A stretch of DNA of 64,000 nt from Bacteroidaceae bacterium (GTDB lineage: Bacteria > Bacteroidota > Bacteroidia > Bacteroidales > Bacteroidaceae): contig JAGAZE010000002.1 of NCBI GenBank assembly GCA_017940185.1, positions 23,604-87,603 on the forward strand. The letters run 5' to 3'. The notes below the pieces were generated by a model that was not told where the DNA came from, ran no database searches, and saw only the letters and a list, made by a program, of their open reading frames with translations. Positions 18,001 through 26,557 of this stretch are shown one piece after another (within the stretch, counting starts at the first letter, position 1; every line of letters starts with the position of its first letter). The position numbers and the translations under genes were made by a program.

Positions 18001-18032
18001 GACAAGTAGACAAGTAGACAAGTTGACGAGTT
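18001..18032 (+). repeat. 8-bp tandem repeat, four units
   Basis: GACAAGTA, GACAAGTA, GACAAGTT and GACGAGTT occur in a row. The last unit and following bases (GACGAGTTGTTAGTTTCG) recur almost exactly at 59203-59220. Confidence 0.8.
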
Positions 18033-18168
18033 GTTAGTTTCGTCTGCTTGTTTGTGTTGAAATACAAGGGGCATGGAGGGGAACGCGAGGCGTGGAGAGA
18101 GGAGGAGTGGGAAGTGGAGGCATCTCCCTGCACTATCTGTGAGAAGGCCTCAAAGATGGAGAACAGCA

Positions 18169-18206
18169 AGTGTTGCCCAATCACACTCCAAGTATTGGCT
18201 AATGAG
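18169..18206 (+). repeat. Solitary unit of the 22-bp dispersed repeat family
   Basis: 18169-18190 matches a unit of the 40.4-kb array (shared core TGTTGCCCAATCACACTCCA) and is followed by a degenerate second unit beginning AGTATTGGC. See the arrays at 40439 and 57549. Confidence 0.75.
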
Positions 18207-18283
18207 AAATTATCTCAGTAAGGCTATATATAGACGGCAAATGCAAATTTTGTCTGTAAATAATGTGTTAAAAAAAAAAGATG

Positions 18284-18597
18284 TAACTTTGCAGCATAAA
18301 TCAATATCCCCTGCCTATGTAAAGACCACAGACAGAGACACACAATAATTAAGCGTTAGCTTTCTATCTTGTTTCGGAAAATTCGCCAAAATTCAAGAAG
18401 CAACCAAGAGTAGAAGTTCAACGCTCGCGTCGTCTATACGACGTGGGCTTTTACTCGGATATGGTTGCAAGGCGTTTGGCGATGCCTCCGAAACGTAGAC
18501 GAAAGTATGAGTCCACGTTTTATTTATTGTCTTCACTTCATTAGTTTTTGGACTCAGGCTACCAAAGTATTTATCAACTTCAAAAACATATACGACA
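18284..18597 (+). promoter_or_regulatory. Promoter box and long structured 5' leader of the BspA-like gene
   Basis: TAACTTTG (18284-18291) fits the -7 consensus; transcription near 18298 would give a leader of about 300 nt. It contains CGTCGT-CTAT-ACGACG (18429-18444), then a CGTGG at 18441-18445 that can pair with CCACG at 18512-18516, with GGCGTTTGG...GATGCCTCCGAAACG between them. These nested pairings suggest a structured RNA element or attenuator. No match to a named riboswitch was recognised. Confidence 0.45.
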
Positions 18598-20166
18598 ATG
18601 AAACCAAAACATCTACTCTTCATCTTAGCCCTGCTCACGTTCGCCCAGCAAGGCATCGGGCAGGTAGCTATCGGTAATTTGCGCTACACCTTCAGCGGGA
18701 GTGAAGCAACAGTGGTCGGGTTCAATGGAAAACAGACAAAAGCATTAACGATTCCTGCAACCGTGACATATAACGGAAATACTTACACGGTAACGACAAT
18801 AGAAGAGGAAGCTTTTCTCAATTGTAGTGCTCTTACGAGCGTCTCCATGCCGAGTGTAAAAATTATAAAATCTAGTGCCTTTTATTCAAGTGGAATACAA
18901 AATATCGGAGAGCTTCCCAATATAGAGGAAATACATTCTCATGCTTTCTATTTCACTCCCCTGGAAAAGATAACAATACCAATGAATATCAGATATCTTG
19001 GTCCAAGCTGTTTAAGAACATATCAAGCAAATACTATCATCGTTGTAGAAGATGCTGCTGAAATCTATGAGCAGGGTCTAATAGGGCAATCAGATGTAGT
19101 TGCTACTCCAAGCTTTGGCAGCTTATTTGGAAATTTCAACATATCCTTGGGGAAAACCATAAGAATGATAGTCCCAGAAGGAAAGGCTGCGTTAATAATA
19201 AATAAATGGCACATCGATAATGATAAATTTGAAATCTATTCACCTGTTACTATTAACAAAACGAATAGCGGTTATAGCACATTGTGTATTTCTGAAGATA
19301 ACCCTGCTGCCTCGTTCACATACCAAGGTGTGAAATACGAAAATCATTACGATTTCAATTTTGCCATAGATGAAGCAACGTGCTATAACAATGTACCAAG
19401 TAATCCATATGCAATGGGAACCTATAATTACAAATGGTATGCAGCTACAAGCTATGTTGACAAGGATGTACAAGGGGGTACACTGACTCTTACCAAGAAA
19501 TCCTCTAAAGGAGTAAAAAACTGCGATGGCTTTATTCTGAAAGGACCAGCAGCCAACAAAGTATATGCACCTGTTCATTACTTATCAAATACAGAAGAAA
19601 TATATGATCAACTCCAACAACAACATCAAGATTGGAATGAGTACCAGACGCTTAGCGAAAAAGAAGATAAAACAACTGCTGAAAAGAAAAGATATTTAGA
19701 ATTAGATGAGTTCTTTGCCGATGATATCACAGGAATATTCCATCGTCAAGCTTATGAACAAACAACTTATAACATTGTTAAATACGAAGGTACTAACTAC
19801 TTTAAGGCTGGTACCGGCACTGCCGTTGCCAAGGAGAGTGACGGCAACTACAATTTCTATTTCTCCGGCAGCATGCAGGCGTTCTATCCGTGCAACAATA
19901 CGGTGATACCGACGGACAAGGCTTATCTCTCTCTTCCGAAGAGCATGACAGCCAATGGCAAGCAGATTACCTTCGTCATCGACTACGGCGAGACAACGGG
20001 TATCGTCGATTTAAGCAATGACCGTTATACGATGGACGGCGACGGCAATCTCGTGCCCTACTGCGATAGCGACACTTGGCACACACTCAATGGCATACGC
20101 CTCAACAGCAAACCCACTCAGAAGGGTATCTACCTGCACAACGGAAGAAAGGAGGTGGTGAGATGA
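18598..20166 (+). CDS. BspA-like leucine-rich repeat protein with T9SS-type tail
   Basis: 522 residues: signal peptide (1-21), then BspA/LRR_5-type repeats (about 40-150: TYNGNTYTVTTIEEEAFLNC, LTSVSMPSVKIIKSSAFYSS, IEEIHSHAFYF, LEKITIPMNIRYLG). A poorly characterised middle follows, with a lysine/glutamate-rich helix near 335-380, then an AYLSLPKSM segment, TTGIVDL linker and tail WHTLNGIRLNSKPTQKGIYL ending KEVVR, which looks like a type IX sorting domain. BspA proteins are surface adhesins. The middle of the gene (about 18830-19790) is much more AT-rich than its 3' end and its neighbours, which suggests a recombinant or acquired segment. The next gene overlaps by 4 nt. Confidence 0.8.
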   Translation: MKPKHLLFILALLTFAQQGIGQVAIGNLRYTFSGSEATVVGFNGKQTKALTIPATVTYNGNTYTVTTIEEEAFLNCSALTSVSMPSVKIIKSSAFYSSGIQNIGELPNIEEIHSHAFYFTPLEKITIPMNIRYLGPSCLRTYQANTIIVVEDAAEIYEQGLIGQSDVVATPSFGSLFGNFNISLGKTIRMIVPEGKAALIINKWHIDNDKFEIYSPVTINKTNSGYSTLCISEDNPAASFTYQGVKYENHYDFNFAIDEATCYNNVPSNPYAMGTYNYKWYAATSYVDKDVQGGTLTLTKKSSKGVKNCDGFILKGPAANKVYAPVHYLSNTEEIYDQLQQQHQDWNEYQTLSEKEDKTTAEKKRYLELDEFFADDITGIFHRQAYEQTTYNIVKYEGTNYFKAGTGTAVAKESDGNYNFYFSGSMQAFYPCNNTVIPTDKAYLSLPKSMTANGKQITFVIDYGETTGIVDLSNDRYTMDGDGNLVPYCDSDTWHTLNGIRLNSKPTQKGIYLHNGRKEVVR

Positions 20167-20426
20167 GCACACTGACAGCAACCTTCAGCACGGCTGACAT
20201 CATGTCTAAGCGCACCTATACTGCACCACAGACGGAGATTATCCGCTTGGAGTCGTTGTGCGAAACGGTGCCTGTATACTTCTCGGCAGGTCCGGGCGAC
20301 GTGGGCGGCAAAGGCAATGACTTCGACTACGAAGACGACTTCGAATACCAAGGGCTGTTTGACGACAACCGCGACGACGAGTCGCCATCGTTCACCACTA
20401 CAGGGCGCAACCTTTGGGCAGAGTGA
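20163..20426 (+). CDS. Small acidic protein translationally coupled to the BspA-like gene
   Basis: 87 residues if it starts at the ATG that overlaps the previous stop (ATGA, 20163-20166); a second ATG at 20202 gives MSKRTYTAPQTEIIRLESLC. The C-terminal half is highly acidic and glycine-rich (DFDYEDDFEYQGLFDDNRDDE). No signal peptide or known motif is seen. Short proteins beginning with a (K)xTYxxPxxEIIxLE motif are common near secreted-protein genes in Prevotella-like genomes; that statement is from memory. It could be a chaperone, regulator or exported peptide; the function is unknown. Confidence 0.6.
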   Translation: MSTLTATFSTADIMSKRTYTAPQTEIIRLESLCETVPVYFSAGPGDVGGKGNDFDYEDDFEYQGLFDDNRDDESPSFTTTGRNLWAE

Positions 20427-20465
20427 AAAGAAACACCCTCTGTGTGGAAAAGATACTTTTTTTTA

Positions 20466-21923
20466 TTAGTTTCTGCGTCTTTCTTGCTCGTGAGAGTGGG
20501 GAAGACGTTCTTTTTTTGTGAGACACCACAGCCCGGCGAAGGTGAGCATGCCGTTGAGCAGGAGCAGTTCGTAGCCGAAGCGGTAGTGGCATAGTTGCTC
20601 GCTTAGTATGCTGATGGCGAAGCAGAGCAGGGGTGAGGCGATGGCTATGAGGGGCACGGCGCTGTCGCGTGTGGTGCGGCGGGTGAACAGTCCGAAGGCG
20701 AACATGCCGAGCAGCGGACCGTAGGTGTAGCCCACGATGGTGTAGATGGCATCGATGAGGCTGCGCGAGTTGAGCGCATGCACGAGGAGGATGAACACGG
20801 CAAAGACGACGGCCAGCAACAGGTGGACGCGTTGGCGTGTGCGGGTGTCGTCTTCCTTGCGCAACAGGTCGACGGTGAGGGTGGTGGTGAGGGCTGTGAG
20901 TGCGCTGTCGGCCGATGAGAACGACGATGCCATCACTCCGATGGTGAAGCACACCACCACGATGTCGCCCAGCCGTCCTGTGGCAGCGAACATCGGCAGC
21001 AGCTCGTCGCCCGAGGAGGGTAGGGCAGTGCCCTGTTGTGCCGCCAGCTGGGAGAGCAGCACGCCGAGGGTGAGCAGCAGCAGGTTGACAGGCACAAAAG
21101 CGAAGCCGTAGGAGCACATGTCCTTCTGTGCGTCGCGCAGTGTGCGGCAGGTGAGGTTTTTCTGCATCATGTCCTGGTCGAGGCCTGTCATGACGACGAC
21201 GATGAAGGCACCGCTGACGAATTGCTTCCAGAAGTGCTGCGTCGACAGCCAGTCGTCGAACACGAAGATGCGGCTACGCGAATCGTCGGCCACGGCCTGT
21301 AGGGCCTCGCCAGGGGTGAGGCCCAGTGCCGTCACCACCTGCACCACAATGAGCCCCAGTGCCACGAGCATGCAGAGCGTCTGAAAGGTATCAGTCCACA
21401 CCAGTGTGCGTATGCCCCCGCGCCGTGTGTAGAGCCATATCACCGCCACGAGCACCGCCACGGTGACGATAAAGGGCACGCCGTAGGCATCGAGCACGAA
21501 GCGTTGCAGCAGCAGGCACACCACGTAGAACTTCAGTGCCGAGGCTGCTGTCTTCGACAGGATGAAGAAGGCCGATGCCGTGCGGTGGGCGCGTGGCCCG
21601 ATGCGCTGGCCCAGATAGGCGTAGATGGAGGTGAGGTTGAGGCGATAGTAGACGGGCAGCAGCACGAAGGCCACGAGGAAGTAGCCCGCAATGAATCCCA
21701 TGCAGCACTGCAGGTAGGTCATCTGCGTAGTGCCCACCATGCCCGGCACGCTGACAAACGACACGCCGGAGATGCTGGCTCCCACCATGCCGAAGGCCAC
21801 CAGATACCACGGCGAGCGTCGCTGCCCGCGAAAGAAAGAGGCGTTGTCGGTGCCGCGCGGAGCCAGACGACTCACCAAGAAGAGGATACCGATATATGTG
21901 ACAAGTGTGAGGAGAATGAGCAT
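20466..21923 (-). CDS. Sodium:solute symporter family protein
   Basis: 485 residues starting MLILLTLVTYIGILFLVSRL at the ATG at 21923. A TTG at 21983 would overlap the upstream acetyltransferase gene and adds no conserved sequence. About 12-13 hydrophobic helices are visible, with SSF landmarks: SPWYLVAFGMVGASISGVSF in the first helices, RRGGIRTLVWTDTFQT in the middle and MASSFSSADSALTALTTT in the sodium-site helix. It is an inner-membrane sodium-coupled transporter; the substrate (sugar, sialic acid or other) is not evident. It is downstream of the acetyltransferase by 40 bp and probably in its operon. Confidence 0.88.
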   Translation of the reverse strand: MLILLTLVTYIGILFLVSRLAPRGTDNASFFRGQRRSPWYLVAFGMVGASISGVSFVSVPGMVGTTQMTYLQCCMGFIAGYFLVAFVLLPVYYRLNLTSIYAYLGQRIGPRAHRTASAFFILSKTAASALKFYVVCLLLQRFVLDAYGVPFIVTVAVLVAVIWLYTRRGGIRTLVWTDTFQTLCMLVALGLIVVQVVTALGLTPGEALQAVADDSRSRIFVFDDWLSTQHFWKQFVSGAFIVVVMTGLDQDMMQKNLTCRTLRDAQKDMCSYGFAFVPVNLLLLTLGVLLSQLAAQQGTALPSSGDELLPMFAATGRLGDIVVVCFTIGVMASSFSSADSALTALTTTLTVDLLRKEDDTRTRQRVHLLLAVVFAVFILLVHALNSRSLIDAIYTIVGYTYGPLLGMFAFGLFTRRTTRDSAVPLIAIASPLLCFAISILSEQLCHYRFGYELLLLNGMLTFAGLWCLTKKERLPHSHEQERRRN

Positions 21924-21963
21924 GGCAGAAAGAGTTGTTGACAGGTGATATGCGGAGGGTAGG

Positions 21964-22533
21964 TCATTGATTGTCGGTGGCAATGTTTCTGACCACCTTG
22001 CACGGGTTGCCCACAGCGATGGTGTCGGCAGGAATGTCGCCGACGACTACTGAGCCTGCACCGATGGTGACATTGTCTCCGATGGTGACTCCGGGCAATA
22101 TCGTTGCGCCGCCGCCTATCCATACGTTATGTCCTATCGTCACGGGCAGTGCCCATTCCTGTCGTGAGTTGCGCTCTGCGGGGTCTGTGCTGTGGCAGGC
22201 GGTGTAGATGCTGACGTTGGGACCGATGAAACAGTCGTCGCCGATGGTGACCCGTGCTTCGTCGAGGATGGTGAGATTGAAGTTGGCAAAGAAGCGTCGT
22301 CCCACACTAATCTGCTTGCCGTAGTCGCAACGGAACGGCTGGTTGATGATGATGCCGTCGTCGCCGATGTGCGCGAACAGTGCTTTCAATATCGCCTTCA
22401 TCTTCGTGGTTTCCGAGGGGCGCAGGGCATTGTAGTCGCAGATGCGCTCACGCGTCTGCATCAGTTCGCGCAGCAATGTCGCGTCGGTGGCATCGTATAC
22501 CAATCCAGCCAGCATCTTTTCTTTCTCTGTCAT
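21964..22533 (-). CDS. Sugar O-acetyltransferase (maltose acetyltransferase family)
   Basis: 189 residues. An N-terminal Mac domain (MTEKEKMLAGLVYDATDATL, with ERICDYNAL) is followed by left-handed beta-helix hexapeptide repeats (ISVGRRFF, VTIGDDCFIGPNV, VTIGHNVWIGGGATIL, VTIGDNVTIGAGS). The acetyl-transfer histidine is likely in TACHSTDPAER. It transfers acetyl from acetyl-CoA to a sugar hydroxyl in the cytosol. It precedes the solute symporter on the same strand, so it may act on the imported compound. Confidence 0.9.
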   Translation of the reverse strand: MTEKEKMLAGLVYDATDATLLRELMQTRERICDYNALRPSETTKMKAILKALFAHIGDDGIIINQPFRCDYGKQISVGRRFFANFNLTILDEARVTIGDDCFIGPNVSIYTACHSTDPAERNSRQEWALPVTIGHNVWIGGGATILPGVTIGDNVTIGAGSVVVGDIPADTIAVGNPCKVVRNIATDNQ

Positions 22534-22588
22534 AGGATTTTCTTCTTTTTTTCGTGTGTCGTGCGTTTCCGACCATTGTTTGTATGTA

Positions 22589-22623
22589 CAAAGTTAGTGT
22601 GTTTTTCTAATACGTGCAGCAAA
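22589..22623 (-). promoter_or_regulatory. Predicted promoter of the acetyltransferase-symporter operon
   Basis: On the minus strand TTTG (22620-22623) lies 23 bp upstream of TAACTTTG (22589-22596), about 56 bp before the ATG at 22533. The spacing is slightly long and the -33 element overlaps the terminator of the upstream gene. Confidence 0.5.
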
Positions 22624-22658
22624 AACGAGAACGACCTTGTTTGTGGTCGTTCTCGTTT
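22623..22658 (-). terminator. Terminator of the 1123-aa secreted protein gene
   Basis: A perfect 14-bp stem (AAACGAGAACGACC at 22623-22636, GGTCGTTCTCGTTT at 22645-22658) with an 8-nt loop. On the minus strand it runs into TTTTT. Confidence 0.88.
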
Positions 22659-22682
22659 AGGGATGTAAGAAGGTTTCTACGC

Positions 22683-25600
22683 TTACTTCACGACAATCTT
22701 TTTGCCGTTGTGTATGTAGAGTCCCTTCTGTGTGGGCATGGTGTTGAGGCGTTGTCCGTCGATGGTGTACCAGTGTCCGTCGGCATCGGCGTTGTCGTTA
22801 CCGTTGATGGTGGTGATGCCTGTGGTTTCGCCGCTGAAGGTGAAGCCCTTGGCGCCAGCTGCCACGTCGGCAGGTATCTTCAGATAAGCCTTGTTGGGAG
22901 CCGATGTCACCTTGTCGCCCTGTGTGCCTTGCTGCCAGTAGAAGCCCGGTTCGCCATTGGGATCGTCCTTCGGTGTGGAGAGGATGTAGTACTTGTAGCC
23001 GGCCTCGTCGTCGGTAATCTCCGTGTCGCTGCCGTAGAGCATGTTGGCCGTGGGTGCTTCGCCTGCTTCGGTGGTGGCAGTGAACTCGAAGGTCTGTGTC
23101 TCAGTGCTCGGGGTGAGTGCTTCGATTACTACGGCAGTACCTGCGGGGATGATGTCGCCCGTGTTGTAAGCCTTCGATTCCGTCAGCTTGCCGTTGGTGA
23201 CTACGTAGGCTGAAGCCTTCACGCCGGCGGGAACGATGAGGTTCACGTTCTGATAGTACATGCTGGCATAGCCAATCTTGGTTACAGGCATGGTGACGTC
23301 GGCGCTCTCGGTCACCTTCTTGTAGAGGTGGATGGCTTGCTGGGAAGTGTAGCTTGACGATTTGTAGTAGCGGAAGCGGCTCTGGTTGCTTGCTGCATTG
23401 TAGCGCAGGAAGGCTCCGCCCGAGCTTACTATCTCTGCACGCTTGGTGGGGTCGCCTTCGTTGATAGAAATCTCATTGTGGGTGTATGCAGTGGTTCCGC
23501 TGCTTGCCAGTCCGTTGTTATTGCTGTTCTGTCCGATGTAGAATCCCGACTTGCTCTTGATGGTGCCGGCTGTCATGTCGATGGTGAATGTGGCGGCGTC
23601 GACAGTAGCGTTGCTTGCTATCTCATCGTTGGCAATGGTCACGTTGATGGTGTTGCTGACAGCGTCGAGTGTTTCCAGACCACCGTTGAAGGCCAGGCTG
23701 CCGTTTTCGTAGACGATAAGGTATTCACCGTCGGTGAGGTCGGCTGTGGCGGTCACTTTTCTATAGACAGTGTTGCTGGGTGTGCTGCTCTCTACTGTGT
23801 AGGTGGCAGAAGCTACTTCGCTCTCCAGCTCGTTGTCGTCGATGGCGATGGCCTTGATGGTTGTTGTCGTGTTGACGGTAATCGGTGTGCTATAGATTTC
23901 GCCTACGTTGTTGGCGTAGGAGGGTGTTGTTCCGTCGGTGGTGTACATTATCAAGGCCGCTCCTTCAGCGGTAATGGTCACCTGTGTTCCTGCTGCCACT
24001 GTTCCGGCTGCGGGTGTGAAGACGGGTGCTGCGGGTCGTGCTACAGTGTAGGTTGCCGTAGCCTCACTGCTCTCGTTGGCATCGCCGTCGAGTGCTATGG
24101 CACGGATGGTGAGATCTTGCGTGATGCTTACGGTGGCAGTGTTGCCATCGGTCATCGTTGCCGTGGTACTTGTGGCAGGATTGGTGCCGTCAACGGTGTA
24201 GTTGATGATACATCCCTCGTCGGCGGTGATGGTGACATTGGTGCCGTAGGCCACTTCGCCGGCTGCGGGCGAGAAGGTGGGCGGTGTCACTGTGGGCAGT
24301 GCTGCGCCTTCAGCCACCTTTATGTCGTCGATAAATCCGCGTTGCATGGTGAATGTCAGTACGAGGTCGCCTGTAGCACCTGTGATGCTGACGCTGTGTG
24401 TGGTCCATTCGCCGTTGGTGGCGGTCACCTCTGTGTCTCCACTCAGTGTGCCGCCAGTGGCAGTCACGGTGAGGGTGTTGGTCTTGGCGTCGCCCCATCC
24501 GGCTACGCTGAATGTCAGTGTGCCGTTGCCGTTGAGTGCGATGCTGCGGGTGGTGATGGCACCTGTAGCGCTACCCGTTCCGATCTTCACGCTTTGGTAG
24601 GCAGCTCCAGTGCCGGAGCTTGTCCATGTCCAGTTCTCTTCGTCGAAGTTGGCTGTGGCCATGCTACCTGAGCCGACGTTTCCGGAGAATGAGCCGTCGC
24701 GTCCGCCGGTACCTTCAAGGCTGTTGAAGGTTTCATCAAAGAGCACGCCCTCTTCATAGGTCTTCTGTTCCTTCACCGTGAGTGTGTAGCTGGCAGTGCC
24801 TGCATAGTATGTGTCGTCCTCTGCCGATGTGGCGGTGATGGTGGTGCTGCCTGCAGTACCAAGTGTCACCTGTCCGTTGGCATCAACGGTGGCAACGCCA
24901 GGGTTACTGCTATCATAGCTTACGGTAAGGCCGTTGGGGTTGGTCAGCGGGTTGGTGAAAGCCGCATCGGTGGTGTATTTGGTGAGGCTAGTCACTTCGT
25001 AGGCCAGGCCTGCAGCTTCCTTGCCACCTTGACGGGTGAGGCTTACGAGGTAGTTGCCGGCGGTAAATTCGGGAGTGGTGTTATACATGGTAAGTGTTCC
25101 GCATACCACCACTTGGTCGCCTGCCAGCAGGTCGTTTTCCGAGGTAAACTGGTTCCCATTGAGTCCGAGTCCGCGGAATGCCTGCAGCTGGTTGGCTTCC
25201 GTGGTCCCGTCGTCGGAAATGTTATAGCTGATGTTGCCGTATTGTGAGTTGTAAGCGGTAACGATTCCAGAAACGATACCCTTTACATATACCTGCCATG
25301 AAGTCTGTCCGTTGAGGTTGTCGATGAGTGCGAGTGCTTCTGCTACGGTGTAAGGATTGCTTTCCGTACCCTTTTCGGCATCTTTCACGGTGAGCGTAAA
25401 GGTTTTCGAACCACCGTTGTAGGTGTCGTTTTCTGCCCATTCAGCAGTGATGTTGGTGATACCAGCTGCCACACCGGTGATGGTGTTGCCGCTGACGGTA
25501 GCCACGTTGGTGTTGCTGGAGGTGAGAGTCAGAGCCGTACCATCGGTGGTGACGGTGGTAGTGCCGCCTACGTTAATCTCGTTGGCACCGATGCTGACGT

Positions 25601-26054
25601 TGGCATTCTGCTTATCAGAAGCACCGGCGGTGTAGGTAACTGTAATGGCTTTAATCCTGCGATGCCCCGATGTGCCTCCTATAGTAAACGTTACTTCTTG
25701 TGCTGAGCCGCTCCATGTGGGAGAAGTGAAAGTTCCCACATTGGTTGTAATAGCATTGCTCCCATCACCAGTACCAAATGTCAAAGTGATGGCAGTGATG
25801 GTGTTTGATGAGGATACTGTGAAGTAGTTGCCTCCATACGCACGAATAGCTGTTCCCGTGTTGTAATACTTCGGAGCATTGTTATTCGTACCCTTGTTGA
25901 AGGAAATGCTGAAAGCGGAGCCTTCCACAGATGTAATTGCCTCTTGGTTGGCGTAACCTTTGGTTGAGAAGTCAATGGTTTCTTCTTCCGCCCAGCCTAC
26001 ACTCACCACTGACAACAGCAGCAGTGTCAGTAGTAGTCGTAATTGCTTTTTCAT
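22683..26054 (-). CDS. Large multidomain secreted protein with T9SS-type tail
   Basis: 1123 residues. Signal peptide (1-22, ending GWA). Order of modules: an N-terminal beta domain (about 25-155); a Big_2-like Ig domain (NVSIGANEINVGGTTTVT); an OB-fold-like region (about 235-345, VYVKGIVSGIVTAYNSQYGN); a second Big_2 unit; a jelly-roll-like region with GFIDDIKVAEG; two chitobiase/HEX_C-like units (FSPAAGEVAYGTNVTITADE and FTPAAGTVAAGTQVTITAEG); a module shared with the endonuclease protein at 26558; and the tail WYTIDGQRLNTMPTQKGLYI ending KIVVK after TTGITTI. The tail implies export by the T9SS encoded at 46-52 kb. No catalytic domain is recognised; adhesion or glycan binding is inferred. 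Confidence 0.82.
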   Translation of the reverse strand: MKKQLRLLLTLLLLSVVSVGWAEEETIDFSTKGYANQEAITSVEGSAFSISFNKGTNNNAPKYYNTGTAIRAYGGNYFTVSSSNTITAITLTFGTGDGSNAITTNVGTFTSPTWSGSAQEVTFTIGGTSGHRRIKAITVTYTAGASDKQNANVSIGANEINVGGTTTVTTDGTALTLTSSNTNVATVSGNTITGVAAGITNITAEWAENDTYNGGSKTFTLTVKDAEKGTESNPYTVAEALALIDNLNGQTSWQVYVKGIVSGIVTAYNSQYGNISYNISDDGTTEANQLQAFRGLGLNGNQFTSENDLLAGDQVVVCGTLTMYNTTPEFTAGNYLVSLTRQGGKEAAGLAYEVTSLTKYTTDAAFTNPLTNPNGLTVSYDSSNPGVATVDANGQVTLGTAGSTTITATSAEDDTYYAGTASYTLTVKEQKTYEEGVLFDETFNSLEGTGGRDGSFSGNVGSGSMATANFDEENWTWTSSGTGAAYQSVKIGTGSATGAITTRSIALNGNGTLTFSVAGWGDAKTNTLTVTATGGTLSGDTEVTATNGEWTTHSVSITGATGDLVLTFTMQRGFIDDIKVAEGAALPTVTPPTFSPAAGEVAYGTNVTITADEGCIINYTVDGTNPATSTTATMTDGNTATVSITQDLTIRAIALDGDANESSEATATYTVARPAAPVFTPAAGTVAAGTQVTITAEGAALIMYTTDGTTPSYANNVGEIYSTPITVNTTTTIKAIAIDDNELESEVASATYTVESSTPSNTVYRKVTATADLTDGEYLIVYENGSLAFNGGLETLDAVSNTINVTIANDEIASNATVDAATFTIDMTAGTIKSKSGFYIGQNSNNNGLASSGTTAYTHNEISINEGDPTKRAEIVSSGGAFLRYNAASNQSRFRYYKSSSYTSQQAIHLYKKVTESADVTMPVTKIGYASMYYQNVNLIVPAGVKASAYVVTNGKLTESKAYNTGDIIPAGTAVVIEALTPSTETQTFEFTATTEAGEAPTANMLYGSDTEITDDEAGYKYYILSTPKDDPNGEPGFYWQQGTQGDKVTSAPNKAYLKIPADVAAGAKGFTFSGETTGITTINGNDNADADGHWYTIDGQRLNTMPTQKGLYIHNGKKIVVK

Positions 26055-26356
26055 AATGCGAATATTGTTTTTAGAGTATAAATGATATTAGTGTTCGTTG
26101 ATGTGCGTGGTTATATAATAAATGGTGTAAATCAAAAAAGCCTGCGCACTTCTATCTCTTTTGCATGGTGTTGTGTGAGAGGGCAGGCAGACATGTTTTG
26201 CAGAGCCATTTGTGTAAGTGTTACGCGCAGCAGCAAGGCACGGGCAATCGGTTGCCGACACACGCCATTGCCGACACAATGTATACCTGTCGGCTGCGGT
26301 AGCGGTGGTGGGTGTGCGTGTTCATGCGATGCTGAGCTATTGTGATTAAGTTGGTG

Positions 26357-26388
26357 CAAAGGTAGGCCTTTTGCGTGGCACTGCCAAG
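26357..26388 (-). promoter_or_regulatory. Predicted promoter of the 1123-aa secreted protein gene
   Basis: The minus strand reads CTTG at 26385-26388 and TACCTTTG at 26357-26364, spaced 20 bp. Confidence 0.55.
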
Positions 26389-26529
26389 CAGGAAACAAAT
26401 AAACTTTTACTGCCATAATCCTTTGCAGGCAAAAGTGTTTGGTGAGGTTTTGCCGCATAGATGTGGATGGTGCTATGGGCATGCCGATAGAGAAAAGTCG
26501 GAAAAAGTGTTGGAAAAGTAAAGAATGAC

Positions 26530-26537
26530 TACCTTTG
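26530..26537 (+). promoter_or_regulatory. Predicted -7 box for the endonuclease-mfd operon
   Basis: TACCTTTG lies 20 bp before the ATG at 26558, so the leader is very short. A TGTTGG near 26507 could serve as the -33 element. Confidence 0.6.
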
Positions 26538-26557
26538 CGGCGTAAAATCATAAGAAG

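Larger units (their letters stand above)
17903..18597. other. 695-bp non-coding region: terminator, short repeats, promoter, long leader
   Basis: From left to right: a hairpin terminator (17959-17993); four 8-bp tandem units of the GACAAGTA type (18001-18032); unassigned DNA; one complete unit of the 22-bp repeat family (18169-18190) and part of a second; a -7 box TAACTTTG (18284-18291); and a leader of roughly 300 nt before the ATG at 18598. Short open frames here lack credible starts or homology and are not called. Confidence 0.75.
26055..26557. other. 503-bp divergent intergenic region
   Basis: It separates two divergent secreted-protein genes. It holds a promoter for the minus-strand gene (26357-26388, giving a leader of about 295 nt) and a -7 box for the plus-strand gene (26530-26537). 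The leader contains short inverted words (GGCAATGG and CCGATTGCC around 26240-26270) but no credible gene. Confidence 0.6.

Noticed and set aside
23478-24671. 397-codon open frame opposite the 1123-aa secreted protein
   Set aside because: Antisense to Thr/Ala/Gly-rich repeats; Cys-rich nonsense product. The minus-strand protein has a signal, domains and tail.
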